Assembly (NCBI GenBank): GCA_029258495.1
Contig: JARHYV010000306.1
Span: forward strand, 1 to 6,852
Direction: 5' to 3'
DNA: 6,852 nucleotides
Source of the DNA: Faecousia sp.
GTDB taxonomy: Bacteria > Bacillota > Clostridia > Oscillospirales > Oscillospiraceae
Shown: piece after piece, positions 1 through 5,728 of the stretch
Position numbering within the stretch: position 1 is the stretch's first letter
Layout of the letters: the number at the start of each line of letters is the position of its first letter
Program-made: the position numbers and the translations under genes
The notes under the pieces: generated by a model
What the model saw: only the letters and a program-made list of their open reading frames with translations
Databases searched by the model: none
Told to the model about the DNA's origin: nothing

Positions 1-1033
1 GGATCGGGAGTAGCGGCCCAAAGATCTCCTGACTCATAACAGCGTCTTCCCATTGGACACCGTCCATTACAGTAGGCGCAATTTTTAGGCGATCGATATC
101 AGTCTCTCCACCATGGACAACCTTGTCCGGATCGATCAGAGAACAAATACGCTTGAAATGCTTTTCCGAAACGATTTTTCCATAATTGGGATTATCCATT
201 GGATTGTCACCAAACTGCTTTTGTATTTCCTGGGTAATTGCCTGAATGAGTTGATCTTTTACATCCCTGTGTACCAAGATATAGTCTGGCGCAACACAGG
301 TCTGACCGCAATTAAGGAACTTTCCAAACACGATCCTTCGGGCTGCAAGCTGAATTTTAGCTGTTTCATCTACAATGCATGGACTTTTTCCTCCAAGCTC
401 CAAGGTAACAGGCGTCAGATGCTTGGCAGCTTTCTCCATAACGATTTTTCCAACCGCCTGTGAGCCGGTAAAAAAGATATACTGAAATTTTTCGTCCAAG
501 AGTGCCTGATTTTCCGCCCGACCTCCTGTGATAACTGCCACATATTCCTCAGAAAAGCACTGAGCAATGAGTTCTTGGAGTAATGCCGAGGTTGCCGGGG
601 AGTAAGCACTCGGTTTGATTACCGCAGTATTGCCGGCGGCAAGGGCATCCACCAACGGCCCCACCGTCAAAAGAAACGGATAATTCCATGGGCTCATAAT
701 CAAGACGTTTCCGTATGGTTCCGGCTGAATATAGCTTTTAGCTGCAAATTGATGCAGGGGAGTAGGGGCTTTTCTTGTTCTTGAAAGCCCGTAAGCATAT
801 TTGATCATATAGCGAAGTTCTTCCAGCACCAGCCCAATCTCACACATATATCCCTCGAATGGACTTTTTCCAAGATCCGTCTGCAAAGCGGCGTGGATAC
901 GATGTTCGTTCGCTTTTACAAGCTTTTCCAGTTTTCGGAGCTGTTCTATTCGAAAGATCGGCGCCAGTGTCGCGCCGGATCTGAAATATGCACGCTGCTT
1001 TTCAAGGATTTTATGAATGTCTGCCTGTTCCAT
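1..1033 (-). CDS. Class-3 (ALDH3-type) NAD(P)-dependent aldehyde dehydrogenase, C-terminus cut by window edge
   Basis: The protein would oxidise aldehydes to carboxylic acids in the cytoplasm using NAD(P)+. An open frame of 344 codons runs from ATG at 1033 off the left edge. Family length is about 455-460 residues, so roughly the last 110 are missing. Visible motifs: the N-terminal pattern KQRAYFRSG (residues 12-20); PWNYP (115-119, with the oxyanion-hole Asn117); FTGS (188-191) of the cofactor site; LELGGKSP (211-218) with the general base Glu212; GQTCVAPDY (243-251) with the nucleophile Cys246; and EIFGPLLPI (336-344). The short N-terminus and the positions of Asn/Glu/Cys fit ALDH3 rather than the longer ALDH1/2 type. 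An AGGAGG ribosome binding site (complement 1041-1046) lies 7 nt before the ATG. The gene is transcribed divergently from radA. The physiological substrate cannot be told from sequence; fatty or medium-chain aldehydes are typical of the family. The family call is very secure. Confidence 0.95.
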   Translation of the reverse strand, partial: MEQADIHKILEKQRAYFRSGATLAPIFRIEQLRKLEKLVKANEHRIHAALQTDLGKSPFEGYMCEIGLVLEELRYMIKYAYGLSRTRKAPTPLHQFAAKSYIQPEPYGNVLIMSPWNYPFLLTVGPLVDALAAGNTAVIKPSAYSPATSALLQELIAQCFSEEYVAVITGGRAENQALLDEKFQYIFFTGSQAVGKIVMEKAAKHLTPVTLELGGKSPCIVDETAKIQLAARRIVFGKFLNCGQTCVAPDYILVHRDVKDQLIQAITQEIQKQFGDNPMDNPNYGKIVSEKHFKRICSLIDPDKVVHGGETDIDRLKIAPTVMDGVQWEDAVMSQEIFGPLLPI

Positions 1034-1061
1034 AGTATTTCCTCCTGATGCAATATAGCTA

Positions 1062-1090
1062 ATCATACCACGATTTTTTATTCGCCGCAA
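1062..1090 (-). promoter_or_regulatory. Putative sigma-A promoter of the aldehyde dehydrogenase gene
   Basis: On the minus strand, TTGCGG (complement 1085-1090) and TATGAT (complement 1062-1067) are 17 nt apart. A TGG immediately before the -10 makes an extended -10 motif that can compensate for the weak -35. The -35 lies only 10 bp from the -35 of the divergent radA promoter, so the two could compete for polymerase or share a regulator. Assigned by pattern only. Confidence 0.55.
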
Positions 1091-1100
1091 TGGCAAATCC

Positions 1101-1129
1101 TTGACCACCTAAGCATATGTTGGTATAAT
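1101..1129 (+). promoter_or_regulatory. Sigma-A promoter of radA
   Basis: TTGACC (1101-1106) and a perfect TATAAT (1124-1129) are separated by 17 nt, with TGG directly upstream giving a TGnTATAAT extended -10. Transcription would begin near 1136, about 20 nt before the radA start, leaving a short leader that carries the ribosome binding site AAAGGAG at 1145-1151. This is a strong vegetative-type promoter by sequence. Confidence 0.8.
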
Positions 1130-1158
1130 AGTTAAAAGTACCTTAAAGGAGCATCCCT

Positions 1159-2520
1159 ATGGCGAAAGCAAAAACTGTATTTTATTGTTCCTCCTGCGGC
1201 AACGAAACGCCAAAGTGGCAGGGACGCTGCCCCAGCTGTGGTCAGTGGAATACACTGGTAGAGCACATCGAAAAACCGTGTGCACCTGGTCGTGTAAAAT
1301 CATCACCTGTTGGCCTTGGCAAGATTCCAAAGCGACTTCAACAGGTAGATATCGACAGTGAAACCAGATTTTATACCGGTATGAATGAACTGGATCGGGT
1401 ACTGGGCGGTGGCGCAGTGCAAGGAAGTCTTGTTTTGGTAGGCGGTGCGCCGGGGATTGGAAAATCTACACTGCTGCTCCAGATCTGCGCCAATATTTGC
1501 AAGGAACGAACGGTACTGTATGTGTCCGGCGAGGAATCTGAGCGGCAGCTCAAACTCCGTGCAGATCGATTGGGCGTGCAATCTGATGATCTGTATATTT
1601 TATCCGAAACTCGCATGTCTGAGCTGCTAGCTGCTGTAGAAAGCTTGAAACCGGATGTACTGATCGCTGATTCCATCCAGACACTGTATAATGAATCAAA
1701 CGATTCCTCACCGGGCTCTGTATCGCAGGTGAAGGACTGCACGATGAATCTGATGCAGGTAAGCAAGCAAGAAGGGATCACTGTTTTTGTTGTAGGACAC
1801 ATCAACAAAGATGGTGCTATTGCTGGCCCGAAGGTTTTGGAACATATGGTTGACTGTGTCATGTTGTTTGAAGGGGACAGTCATTCGTCCTATCGCCTCC
1901 TTCGTGCCGCAAAAAACCGATTTGGCTCTACCAATGAAATCGGAGTGTTTGAAATGGGTGAGTCTGGGCTGATTGAGGTACCGAATCCATCCAAAATGCT
2001 GCTGCAAGGCAGACCGGAAAACGCTCCGGGATCATGTGTTGCATGCGTTATGGAGGGCACTCGTCCGGTTCTGGCTGAAATTCAGGCATTGGTAACCAAG
2101 ACAAGTTTCAATGTCCCCAGACGAGCTGCCGATGGCTTTGATTTTAATCGAGCGGTTTTGATGCTTGCGGTGGCTGAAAAAAGGGGAGGACTGGCGTTGA
2201 GCACTTTTGATGCCTATATCAATGTGGTTGGCGGTCTGCATCTGGACGAAACAGCTGCTGACTTGCCACTGATCCTTGCGGTAGCATCAGTCTATCGCGA
2301 CAGACCGATTTCGTCAGCCTTAGCCGCGATTGGCGAAGTAGGCCTGACAGGGGAGATTCGCGCAGTCAATCATTTGGGGCAGCGGCTGCAAGAGGTCTCT
2401 CGACTTGGATTCAAGCAATGTATTATCCCAAGATCAGGGTCAGAATCGGTAGAGATCCCTCAAAATTTGGAAGTATTTCGTGTCCGCAACATTCGAGAGG
2501 CTATTGAATTCGCATTATAA
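1159..2520 (+). CDS. radA: DNA repair protein RadA (branch-migration helicase/ATPase)
   Basis: RadA is a hexameric RecA-like, DNA-dependent ATPase that promotes branch migration and processing of recombination intermediates in the cytoplasm. The 453-residue product has the normal family length and full domain order. A CxxC-x10-CxxC zinc finger is at Cys10, 13, 24 and 27. The RecA-fold core carries Walker A GAPGIGKS (96-103) and a Walker B-type strand ending in Asp171 (DVLIADS, 166-172). The RadA-specific KNRFG motif is at 252-256. The C-terminal Lon-protease-like domain (about 280-453) includes GEVGLTGEIR. AAAGGAG lies 7 nt before the ATG, which fixes the start. The gene stands alone between the divergent dehydrogenase and a convergent regulator; the ctsR-mcsA-mcsB-clpC or disA neighbours common in Bacilli are not in the window. 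The identification is secure. Confidence 0.98.
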   Translation: MAKAKTVFYCSSCGNETPKWQGRCPSCGQWNTLVEHIEKPCAPGRVKSSPVGLGKIPKRLQQVDIDSETRFYTGMNELDRVLGGGAVQGSLVLVGGAPGIGKSTLLLQICANICKERTVLYVSGEESERQLKLRADRLGVQSDDLYILSETRMSELLAAVESLKPDVLIADSIQTLYNESNDSSPGSVSQVKDCTMNLMQVSKQEGITVFVVGHINKDGAIAGPKVLEHMVDCVMLFEGDSHSSYRLLRAAKNRFGSTNEIGVFEMGESGLIEVPNPSKMLLQGRPENAPGSCVACVMEGTRPVLAEIQALVTKTSFNVPRRAADGFDFNRAVLMLAVAEKRGGLALSTFDAYINVVGGLHLDETAADLPLILAVASVYRDRPISSALAAIGEVGLTGEIRAVNHLGQRLQEVSRLGFKQCIIPRSGSESVEIPQNLEVFRVRNIREAIEFAL

Positions 2521-2529
2521 AATAGGGAA

Positions 2530-2563
2530 GAGGGGAGCTGAAAGCCAGCTCCCCTCTGTTTTT
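2530..2563 (+). terminator. Rho-independent terminator of radA, possibly bidirectional
   Basis: A perfect 11-bp GC-rich stem (GAGGGGAGCTG 2530-2540 pairing with 2546-2556, loop AAAGC) is followed by TG and five Ts (2559-2563). It begins 9 nt after the radA stop. The T run overlaps the last codon of the convergent XRE gene. Read from the minus strand, the same stem is followed by TTCCCTATTTTA, a weaker tail that could still help stop the XRE transcript. Confidence 0.9.
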
Positions 2564-2978
2564 ATATTAGCATGCCGACAATCAAACCAATCAAGAAAAA
2601 TGCTCCTGCAAACATGATCCAGAATGATGGATTCAGTTTCTGCTTTTTCCTCACGACGACACGCTTTGGAACTTCTCGGATGATAACCCGTTCAGGTTGG
2701 TCGGAATTGTGATCGATCAAATTGATCACAATAGGCGATGAGGTGATAGGCTGCGGAGGATCAGGTTTCTGAGGCTCTGTTATGCGCCCGGTTGCAAGAT
2801 AATCGATCTGTGTATCCAGTATTTCTGCTAATCGAATTAAGTTCAAGGCATCGGGACATGACTGGTCATTCTCCCATTTAGAAATAGCTTGCCTGCTGAT
2901 TCCTAGGTCATTGGCCAGGTCACCTTGAGAAAGCTGATGTTTTTTCCTTAGTTCGGAAATTCTAATACCAATCGACAT
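2562..2978 (-). CDS. XRE-family helix-turn-helix regulator with C-terminal transmembrane anchor
   Basis: A 138-residue protein. Residues 5-60 form a Cro/C1-type DNA-binding domain: the stretch from Leu16 to Glu36 has the typical pattern, with recognition-helix residues SRQAISKWE (28-36), followed by LAEILDTQIDYL. Residues 65-117 are a proline-rich then Val/Arg-rich linker ending in the basic stretch RVVVRKKQK (106-114). Residues 118-138 are one hydrophobic helix (WIMFAGAFFLIGLIVGMLI) that ends the protein. The basic flank predicts the N-terminus inside, so the DNA-binding domain would be tethered to the inner face of the membrane with essentially nothing outside. GAGGTG (complement 2990-2995) lies 11 nt upstream of the ATG, a little far. 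It follows the recombinase gene by 62 nt on the same strand but also has its own near-consensus promoter. Targets are unknown; autoregulation is suggested by repeats at the promoter. Confidence 0.9.
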   Translation of the reverse strand: MSIGIRISELRKKHQLSQGDLANDLGISRQAISKWENDQSCPDALNLIRLAEILDTQIDYLATGRITEPQKPDPPQPITSSPIVINLIDHNSDQPERVIIREVPKRVVVRKKQKLNPSFWIMFAGAFFLIGLIVGMLI

Positions 2979-3002
2979 AATCTATTTTTCACCTCTAAAA
3001 CA

Positions 3003-3050
3003 TGTCAACTATCAGTTGCATTATACACTTTTTGCAATATTTAGTCAACT
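3003..3050 (-). promoter_or_regulatory. Candidate operator: repeated AGTTG elements around the XRE gene promoter
   Basis: Three copies of AGTTG lie here: AGTTGAC on the minus strand at 3044-3050 and again at 3004-3010 (40 bp apart, near four helical turns), and AGTTG on the plus strand at 3014-3018. The last two form a 13-bp inverted repeat, CAACT-atc-AGTTG (3006-3018), centred close to the expected transcription start. The first copy includes the -35 box. This layout would suit a dimeric HTH protein such as the product of the adjacent gene, but binding is inferred, not shown. Confidence 0.4.
3020..3048 (-). promoter_or_regulatory. Sigma-A promoter of the XRE gene
   Basis: On the minus strand, TTGACT (complement 3043-3048) and a perfect TATAAT (complement 3020-3025) are 17 nt apart. 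The -35 box overlaps the TAA stop of the upstream recombinase gene (complement 3041-3043). The XRE gene can therefore be made from its own promoter and probably also by read-through, since no terminator is visible between the two genes. Confidence 0.8.
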
Positions 3051-4060
3051 TCTTCTGAGCCGCTTTCCTCAAAACTCAAGCGAGAAATCGGATTTGCCTC
3101 AGCTGCAATTTTCAATTCCGTGCTTTCGATATGAGTGTAGATCTGAGTGGTATTTAGGTTTTCATGCCCCAGAACCTCCTGAACGGTCTTGATATCCACT
3201 CCATTTGACAGCATCAATGTTGCAGCAGTGTGTCGTAGTTTGTGTGCTGAGAATTGGGTGGCATCCAGTCCGGCTGCAAGTAATGCTTTCTTGACTAGGC
3301 GATGCACTGCGGATACACTGATACGATTCCCATCTCTGGACCCAAATAAGGCGCGATTATCTGTAAGAACTTTCTGACTGCGTTCTATCAGATAAGCATC
3401 GATCGCTTTGCGGCAAGATGTTCCGAAATATACAAACCGTTCTTTGTTGCCCTTGCCAACAACGCGAAGCCGATCCTCATAAATATCTGTTAAATTGAGT
3501 CCGACAAGTTCACTCCGACGAATGCCGCAATTCAAAAATATCATTAGTATAGCGTAATCACGCGCCTGATTCGCTCCGGATACAGATTGCAGAAGTGCAG
3601 AAGATTGCTCCAGTGTCAAATAACGAGGAAGGCTTTTTCGGATCTTTGGATACTCCAAATCCGCAACCGGGTTTTCCTGCAGCTGTTTTGTGCGAACCGT
3701 AAGGTACTTATAAAAAGATTTGATGGCTGAGAGCTTTCGGGCTCTGGCCGCAGCCTCAATTCCGGTTTCAGAAAACGGTTGATCCGGATTGGGATTGCGA
3801 TCATTCGCCAGATATGAAAGAAATTCAAACACATCAGCTGTGGTAATGCTTTGTATAAACGGAATATCAATATCCTTTATGTTGATTTCATCCAAGCGTG
3901 TTGACACGCTCATCTCACTGCGCATTAATTTCACGAACCGTAAGAACATTCTAAGATCCAGGTAATATTCAGAAATAGTGCGTGGTGACTGCGCCTTTAT
4001 ATTTTCATGATATGACAAAAACTCCCGTAATACTTGGGGGCAATCCATATATTTGTGCAT
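3041..4060 (-). CDS. Tyrosine site-specific recombinase, XerC/XerD-like, with extended N-terminal domain
   Basis: A 339-residue tyrosine recombinase that would cut and rejoin DNA at a short inverted-repeat site through a covalent 3'-phosphotyrosine. The N-terminal SAM-like core-binding domain spans about 5-122 (from CPQVLREFLSYHE to SAIKSFYKYL). The catalytic domain spans about 145-321 and has all six active-site residues with the XerD spacing: Arg181 (GIRRSEL), Lys203 (VGKGNKER), His273 and Arg276 (HKLRHT), His299 (LGHENL) and Tyr308 (IYTH). E. coli XerC/XerD are about 298 residues. The extra length is mainly two insertions in the N-terminal domain (roughly 46-72 and 87-103) plus an acidic tail. 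AGGAGG (complement 4068-4073) lies 7 nt before the ATG; Met5 would be too far. No prophage or conjugative genes lie beside it, so a Xer-like housekeeping role is plausible, but an integrase-like role on another target is not excluded. Confidence 0.93.
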   Translation of the reverse strand: MHKYMDCPQVLREFLSYHENIKAQSPRTISEYYLDLRMFLRFVKLMRSEMSVSTRLDEINIKDIDIPFIQSITTADVFEFLSYLANDRNPNPDQPFSETGIEAAARARKLSAIKSFYKYLTVRTKQLQENPVADLEYPKIRKSLPRYLTLEQSSALLQSVSGANQARDYAILMIFLNCGIRRSELVGLNLTDIYEDRLRVVGKGNKERFVYFGTSCRKAIDAYLIERSQKVLTDNRALFGSRDGNRISVSAVHRLVKKALLAAGLDATQFSAHKLRHTAATLMLSNGVDIKTVQEVLGHENLNTTQIYTHIESTELKIAAEANPISRLSFEESGSEEVD

Positions 4061-4115
4061 AATAGATCCTCCTGATACAATAAGCTGTCCTGTTTGTCTT
4101 ATTCCGAACGCACAT

Positions 4116-4140
4116 TATGAAAGCACATAGTCCTTTCATA
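4116..4140. repeat. 8-bp inverted repeat in the presumed 5' leader of the recombinase gene
   Basis: TATGAAAG (4116-4123) and CTTTCATA (4133-4140) are perfect inverted repeats around a 9-nt spacer. If the promoter at 4146-4174 is correct, the repeat sits at the very 5' end of the recombinase transcript, where it could be an operator or an RNA hairpin. A weaker 6-bp pair (AATAAG 4079-4084, CTTATT 4098-4103) lies between it and the ribosome binding site. No function can be assigned. Confidence 0.4.
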
Positions 4141-4145
4141 TTAGA

Positions 4146-4174
4146 ATTATATCATAAACGCCCCACTAACGCAA
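4146..4174 (-). promoter_or_regulatory. Putative extended -10 promoter of the recombinase gene
   Basis: On the minus strand, a perfect TATAAT (complement 4146-4151) is preceded by TGA (extended -10, complement 4152-4154). A weak TTGCGT (complement 4169-4174) lies 17 nt upstream. The -35 position falls inside the long palindrome at 4157-4208, so anything that binds or folds the palindrome would affect this promoter. The leader to the ATG would be about 80 nt. Confidence 0.55.
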
Positions 4175-4208
4175 CAAAATTTTTATTTTGTTGCGTTGGT
4201 GGGGCGTT
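4157..4208. repeat. Long palindrome: 24-bp arms, 4-nt loop, upstream of the recombinase
   Basis: Positions 4157-4180 pair with 4185-4208 around TTTT, with 23 of 24 Watson-Crick pairs; the exception, T4167 opposite G4198, is a wobble in the plus-strand transcript. The outer part is GC-rich (ACGCCCCAC / GTGGGGCGT-like) and the inner part AT-rich. There is no T run after either side, so it is not a standard intrinsic terminator. The inner 28 bp can be read as two 11-bp arms (ACGCAACAAAA at 4169-4179, TTTTGTTGCGT at 4186-4196) around a 6-bp centre, the geometry of Xer target sites, although the sequence does not match a known dif consensus. It could be a recombinase site, an operator, a small palindromic repeat element, or a transcribed hairpin. 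Confidence 0.9.
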
Positions 4209-4291
4209 AGTCAATACGCAATACCTTCTGCAAATCTCTCCCTCTATGTTCTTCATTCTATCACTGAAAATTGATTTACTTTGGTATTTGT

Positions 4292-4329
4292 ACAAAAGAA
4301 AGCCACTGCTCTACATAGAACAGTGGCTT
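4292..4329 (-). terminator. Rho-independent terminator of the lipoprotein gene
   Basis: Immediately after the TAG stop on the minus strand, a 9-bp stem AAGCCACTG/CAGTGGCTT (complement 4321-4329 with 4300-4308), extendable by two more pairs past one mismatch, is followed by TCTTTTGT. It separates the lipoprotein transcript from the downstream recombinase gene, leaving the latter to its own promoter. Confidence 0.8.
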
Positions 4330-4332
4330 CTG

Positions 4333-5571
4333 CTACGGATTTTTTATCAACTTACCTTCTTGAATCCTGTAAGTAACCTGATGAGCTGCATTATCCATAA
4401 ATTCGATCGTAAAGAATTTGGTCGTATCTGTTTGATTCAGTCCTATGATTTCCAGTAATTGCTCAGGTGACATTTGGTTCATCGAAAGGATCACCCGCCT
4501 TGAGATCGGCGTTCCTTCGACCTGTGTAACTTCAGAAATCTGTACCTGATAGATCTCACATTCAGTCCCGATCAATAATCTGGAACCTGTGCCCAGTTGT
4601 ACAGGTGTGATCATATAATCGGCCGGATCACCTTGGATGGTCAAATCGCCGCATTCCCCTTCTGTGGATTTTGGCACATAGACATCCTTCAGGATTCCGT
4701 CTAACTGACCATACGGGAACTCGACCTTGATCACCCCTGCTGCATAGGCCGCTATCTCGTACTGATTAAAATAAATTACAAGTCCATCTGAACTCAGATA
4801 CCAATTAGGGGTCATGTTTCCGTATTTCAACTGCCCCTCTACTGTTTCGGTATAATTATCATACAGTATTCTGTTACCGATCTGCTTAAATCGAGTCTCT
4901 AGTGATTCTACGACCATATCCCGAAGCGTGTTAGCGGCATCAGACTCGATCACATCCTCCAATCTCAGTTTCTCCTTTTCTGAGAAATCCAAATTGTATG
5001 CTGTTTGTGTCGTTACCGGGTGTGCGCCCCCAGAATACACCGAATTGACTCCCAAGATCGATATCAGTCGATCATCGTGCCGTGCCACATCCATGCTTAG
5101 ATAATTTGAATAGCTGTAAAATGTTTCACGGTAATCCTTAAAGTGTGTCTCAGCCTGCTGGAGGAGCTGAGAACTGTTATTGTGAAATGTTTCCTCTATC
5201 TGACTGATTTGCGAATCGCCCCAGGAATCGATCTCCAGATCCTGCGCGTAAAATTCCATCGAATCATAGCTTTCGTACAGGATCGTGGTACCATCTTCTG
5301 AGGTGATGGTATTCGTCATCGGTGTAAAGGAGATCGTGCTGTAATTAGCAAATGACTCCCCTGCGGCCTCTGCCCGTCCTCTACTCGACGATTCATCTGG
5401 CATGTATATTACCGCACTTTCCTGCGGAATCTCCCCAGAATACGCATCAGATAACATTCTTTCTTCTGCTGATGCCGATCTTTCGTATTCATTTACCGCA
5501 ATACCTGCGTTAGAACTACATCCGGAGATCAATGCCATAGTCAAGGCAAATATGACTAATTTGTATTGCAC
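4333..5571 (-). CDS. Secreted lipoprotein with DUF4163/DUF3298 (PdaC/RsiV-like) region
   Basis: Predicted 412-residue lipoprotein anchored to the outer face of the membrane. The signal peptide is residues 1-17 with lipobox ISGC and lipidated Cys18, followed by a Ser/Glu-rich linker to about residue 75. Residues about 76-170 look like DUF4163 and about 180-300 like DUF3298: SGGAHP (180-185), NWYLSSDGLVIYF and YEIAAYAAG...VEFPYGQL are hallmarks of this pair. The same region occurs in the deacetylase PdaC and in the anti-sigma factor RsiV, where it binds lysozyme. The last ~110 residues are an extra region I do not recognise, with two cysteines near its start. No polysaccharide deacetylase domain and no adjacent sigma factor are present, so function is unassigned; sensing or binding at the cell wall is only a guess. 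An in-frame ATG at 5625 is rejected because it lies in the promoter; GTG at 5571 has the proper ribosome binding site and starts the signal peptide. Confidence 0.88.
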   Translation of the reverse strand: MQYKLVIFALTMALISGCSSNAGIAVNEYERSASAEERMLSDAYSGEIPQESAVIYMPDESSSRGRAEAAGESFANYSTISFTPMTNTITSEDGTTILYESYDSMEFYAQDLEIDSWGDSQISQIEETFHNNSSQLLQQAETHFKDYRETFYSYSNYLSMDVARHDDRLISILGVNSVYSGGAHPVTTQTAYNLDFSEKEKLRLEDVIESDAANTLRDMVVESLETRFKQIGNRILYDNYTETVEGQLKYGNMTPNWYLSSDGLVIYFNQYEIAAYAAGVIKVEFPYGQLDGILKDVYVPKSTEGECGDLTIQGDPADYMITPVQLGTGSRLLIGTECEIYQVQISEVTQVEGTPISRRVILSMNQMSPEQLLEIIGLNQTDTTKFFTIEFMDNAAHQVTYRIQEGKLIKNP

Positions 5572-5578
5572 TATGCCA

Positions 5579-5587
5579 CTCCCCTTT
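5579..5587 (-). promoter_or_regulatory. Ribosome binding site that fixes the GTG start of the lipoprotein gene
   Basis: AAAGGGGAG on the minus strand lies 7 nt before GTG (complement 5569-5571). The upstream in-frame ATG at 5623-5625 has no such site and falls within the -35 region, and starting there would put 18 mostly polar residues before the signal peptide. Confidence 0.85.
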
Positions 5588-5596
5588 CTTGTACAC

Positions 5597-5625
5597 ATAA
5601 TATCATAGGATGTATTTGAATGCAA
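5597..5625 (-). promoter_or_regulatory. Putative extended -10 promoter of the lipoprotein gene
   Basis: On the minus strand, TATTAT (complement 5597-5602) is preceded by TGA (extended -10), with a weak TTGCAT (complement 5620-5625) 17 nt upstream. Transcription would start near 5590, only a few nucleotides before the ribosome binding site. Weak -35, so either the extended -10 suffices or an activator is needed. Confidence 0.5.
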
Positions 5626-5650
5626 GAAATCGTAAATGATTTAATTTCTT
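5624..5650. repeat. 7-bp inverted repeat in the lipoprotein/pfkA divergent region
   Basis: AAGAAAT (5624-5630) and ATTTCTT (5644-5650) are perfect inverted repeats with a 13-nt spacer, just upstream of the lipoprotein -35 and about 23 bp upstream of the pfkA -35. Such a position suits a regulator, but the DNA is AT-rich and chance is a real possibility. Confidence 0.3.
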
Positions 5651-5672
5651 AAAAGTTTCATCGAAAATAGCC

Positions 5673-5701
5673 TTTACATATTCGCTCATATTGTATAAAA
5701 T
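5673..5701 (+). promoter_or_regulatory. Sigma-A promoter of pfkA
   Basis: TTTACA (5673-5678) and TAAAAT (5696-5701) each match the consensus at five of six positions and are 17 nt apart. An overlapping TATAAA at 5694-5699 would give a 15-nt spacer and is less likely. Transcription would start near 5708. Confidence 0.65.
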
Positions 5702-5714
5702 AAGAAATGAAAAT

Positions 5715-5728
5715 TGTCATATATGACA
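5715..5728. promoter_or_regulatory. Perfect 14-bp palindrome touching the pfkA ribosome binding site (candidate operator)
   Basis: TGTCATATATGACA is a perfect palindrome between the pfkA -10 box and the Shine-Dalgarno sequence; its last A is the first A of AGGAGG (5728-5733). As DNA it could be an operator just downstream of the transcription start. As RNA it could form a 5-bp hairpin with a TATA loop at the transcript's 5' end. The binding protein, if any, is unknown. Confidence 0.55.

Noticed and set aside
91..103. GATCGATATCAGT shared with 5056-5068
   Set aside because: A single 13-bp match in two unrelated coding regions of a GATC-rich window; likely chance.
113..463. Plus-strand open frame of 116 codons
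   Set aside because: It is antisense to the aldehyde dehydrogenase, whose motifs (LELGGKSP, GQTCVAPDY) lie on the opposite strand here; no ribosome binding site or recognisable protein.
2708..2731. CRP-type site TGTGA...TCACA in the XRE gene
   Set aside because: The half-sites are 13 bp apart instead of 6, the site is within a coding region, and classical CRP regulation is not expected in this type of organism.
3041..4060. Prophage or integrative element integrase
   Set aside because: No phage, relaxase, excisionase or att-like direct repeats are visible nearby, and the neighbours are housekeeping genes. The XRE protein has a membrane anchor, unlike a phage repressor.
4169..4196. Canonical dif site
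   Set aside because: Spacing is 11-6-11, but the arms do not match the E. coli or Bacillus dif sequences I know, and the symmetry extends well beyond 28 bp. Kept only as a hypothesis.
4117..4458. Plus-strand open frame of 113 codons across the recombinase/lipoprotein gap
   Set aside because: It runs through the long palindrome and the lipoprotein terminator and then antisense to the lipoprotein gene; its start lies in an inverted repeat and has no ribosome binding site.
5572..5625. ATG at 5625 as start of the lipoprotein
   Set aside because: It sits in the predicted -35 box, lacks a ribosome binding site, and would bury the signal peptide; GTG at 5571 has AAAGGGGAG at the right distance.
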